This document shows, piece after piece, positions 63,918 through 64,000 of a DNA stretch of 64,000 bases. The position numbers and the translations under genes were made by a program. Each line of letters starts with the position of its first letter. The stretch's first letter is position 1. Below the pieces are notes generated by a model. The model saw nothing but the letters and a program-made list of their open reading frames with translations, made no database searches and was not told the origin of the DNA. Source of the DNA: Paractinoplanes lichenicola (lineage in GTDB: Bacteria > Actinomycetota > Actinomycetes > Mycobacteriales > Micromonosporaceae); the NCBI RefSeq assembly GCF_016785085.1, contig NZ_JAENHO010000003.1:806001-870000 (forward strand), in the 5' to 3' direction.

Positions 63918-64000
63918 TTAGGGGGTCCAGATTGCGTTGTCGTGGGCGAAGTAGATCTGGCGGGGGTCTAGGGATAGGAGGCGGGGGAGCCAGGACGGGT
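63918..64000 (-). CDS. C-terminal end of a metallo-beta-lactamase-fold hydrolase
   Basis: Only the last 27 residues are visible: PSWLPRLLSLDPRQIYFAHD and the ending NAIWTP, stop TAA 63918-63920; the rest is beyond the right edge. The pattern DPRxIYFAHDxAIW is the usual end of MBL-fold proteins of the N-acyl homoserine lactonase type. Confidence 0.5.
   Translation of the reverse strand, partial: PSWLPRLLSLDPRQIYFAHDNAIWTP

Overview
The window is a chromosomal stretch of a very GC-rich actinobacterium. Many genes start with GTG, several promoters appear to drive leaderless mRNAs (-10 TANNNT about 7 nt before the start codon), and a citramalate-type isoleucine route is present. Gene content and sequence style fit Micromonosporaceae, most likely Actinoplanes or a close relative. 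This is inferred from gene families and composition; no database search was made.

Layout. 1-6.9 kb: the 5' part of an M1 peptidase lipoprotein gene, gatB, a membrane metallophosphoesterase, a PQQ-type sugar dehydrogenase lipoprotein, a small PH-domain protein, and a translationally coupled pair of Asp-box propeller plus MoaD/ThiS-like protein. 7-9.6 kb: a GGDEF-EAL protein with a damaged EAL site. 9.6-16.6 kb: a LacI-controlled mannoside uptake operon (binding protein, two permeases, GH2 beta-mannosidase; no ATPase). 17-19.5 kb: an MFS exporter fused to carboxypeptidase-regulatory-like repeats. 19.5-21 kb: a gene-poor, decayed stretch with a transposase-like remnant and a G-quadruplex tract.

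21-40 kb is a branched-chain amino acid region: ilvD, a second GGDEF-EAL protein, ilvBNC behind a terminator-type attenuator, mpgS, serA with a perfect CRP-type site, leuB, ilvE, a tyrosine phosphatase, and cimA behind a Val-Leu-Ile-Ile leader peptide. A short threonyl-tRNA synthetase, lacking TGS and editing domains, lies behind what looks like its own Thr-Thr-Thr leader peptide. CimA makes citramalate from pyruvate. LeuB, IlvBN, IlvC, IlvD and IlvE supply most of the remaining steps to Ile and Val; leuCD is not in the window.

40-57 kb holds cell-envelope and accessory genes: a Tat-exported M23 peptidase with an internal 126-bp repeat array, a lectin-transglycosylase, an FHA-HTH protein coupled to a Ser/Thr kinase, a GH16 hydrolase, tandem EEP-fold membrane proteins, an M16 protease pair, ArfB, a methyltransferase and a 49-residue zinc-ribbon protein. 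57-62.4 kb holds an ABC exporter-XRE regulator operon with a palindromic operator, an FAH-family protein and a divergent TetR / NAD-binding pair. tRNA-Gln(CUG) and tRNA-Glu(CUC) follow. The last 1.3 kb is non-coding repeat DNA ending in the 3' end of a metallo-beta-lactamase-fold gene.
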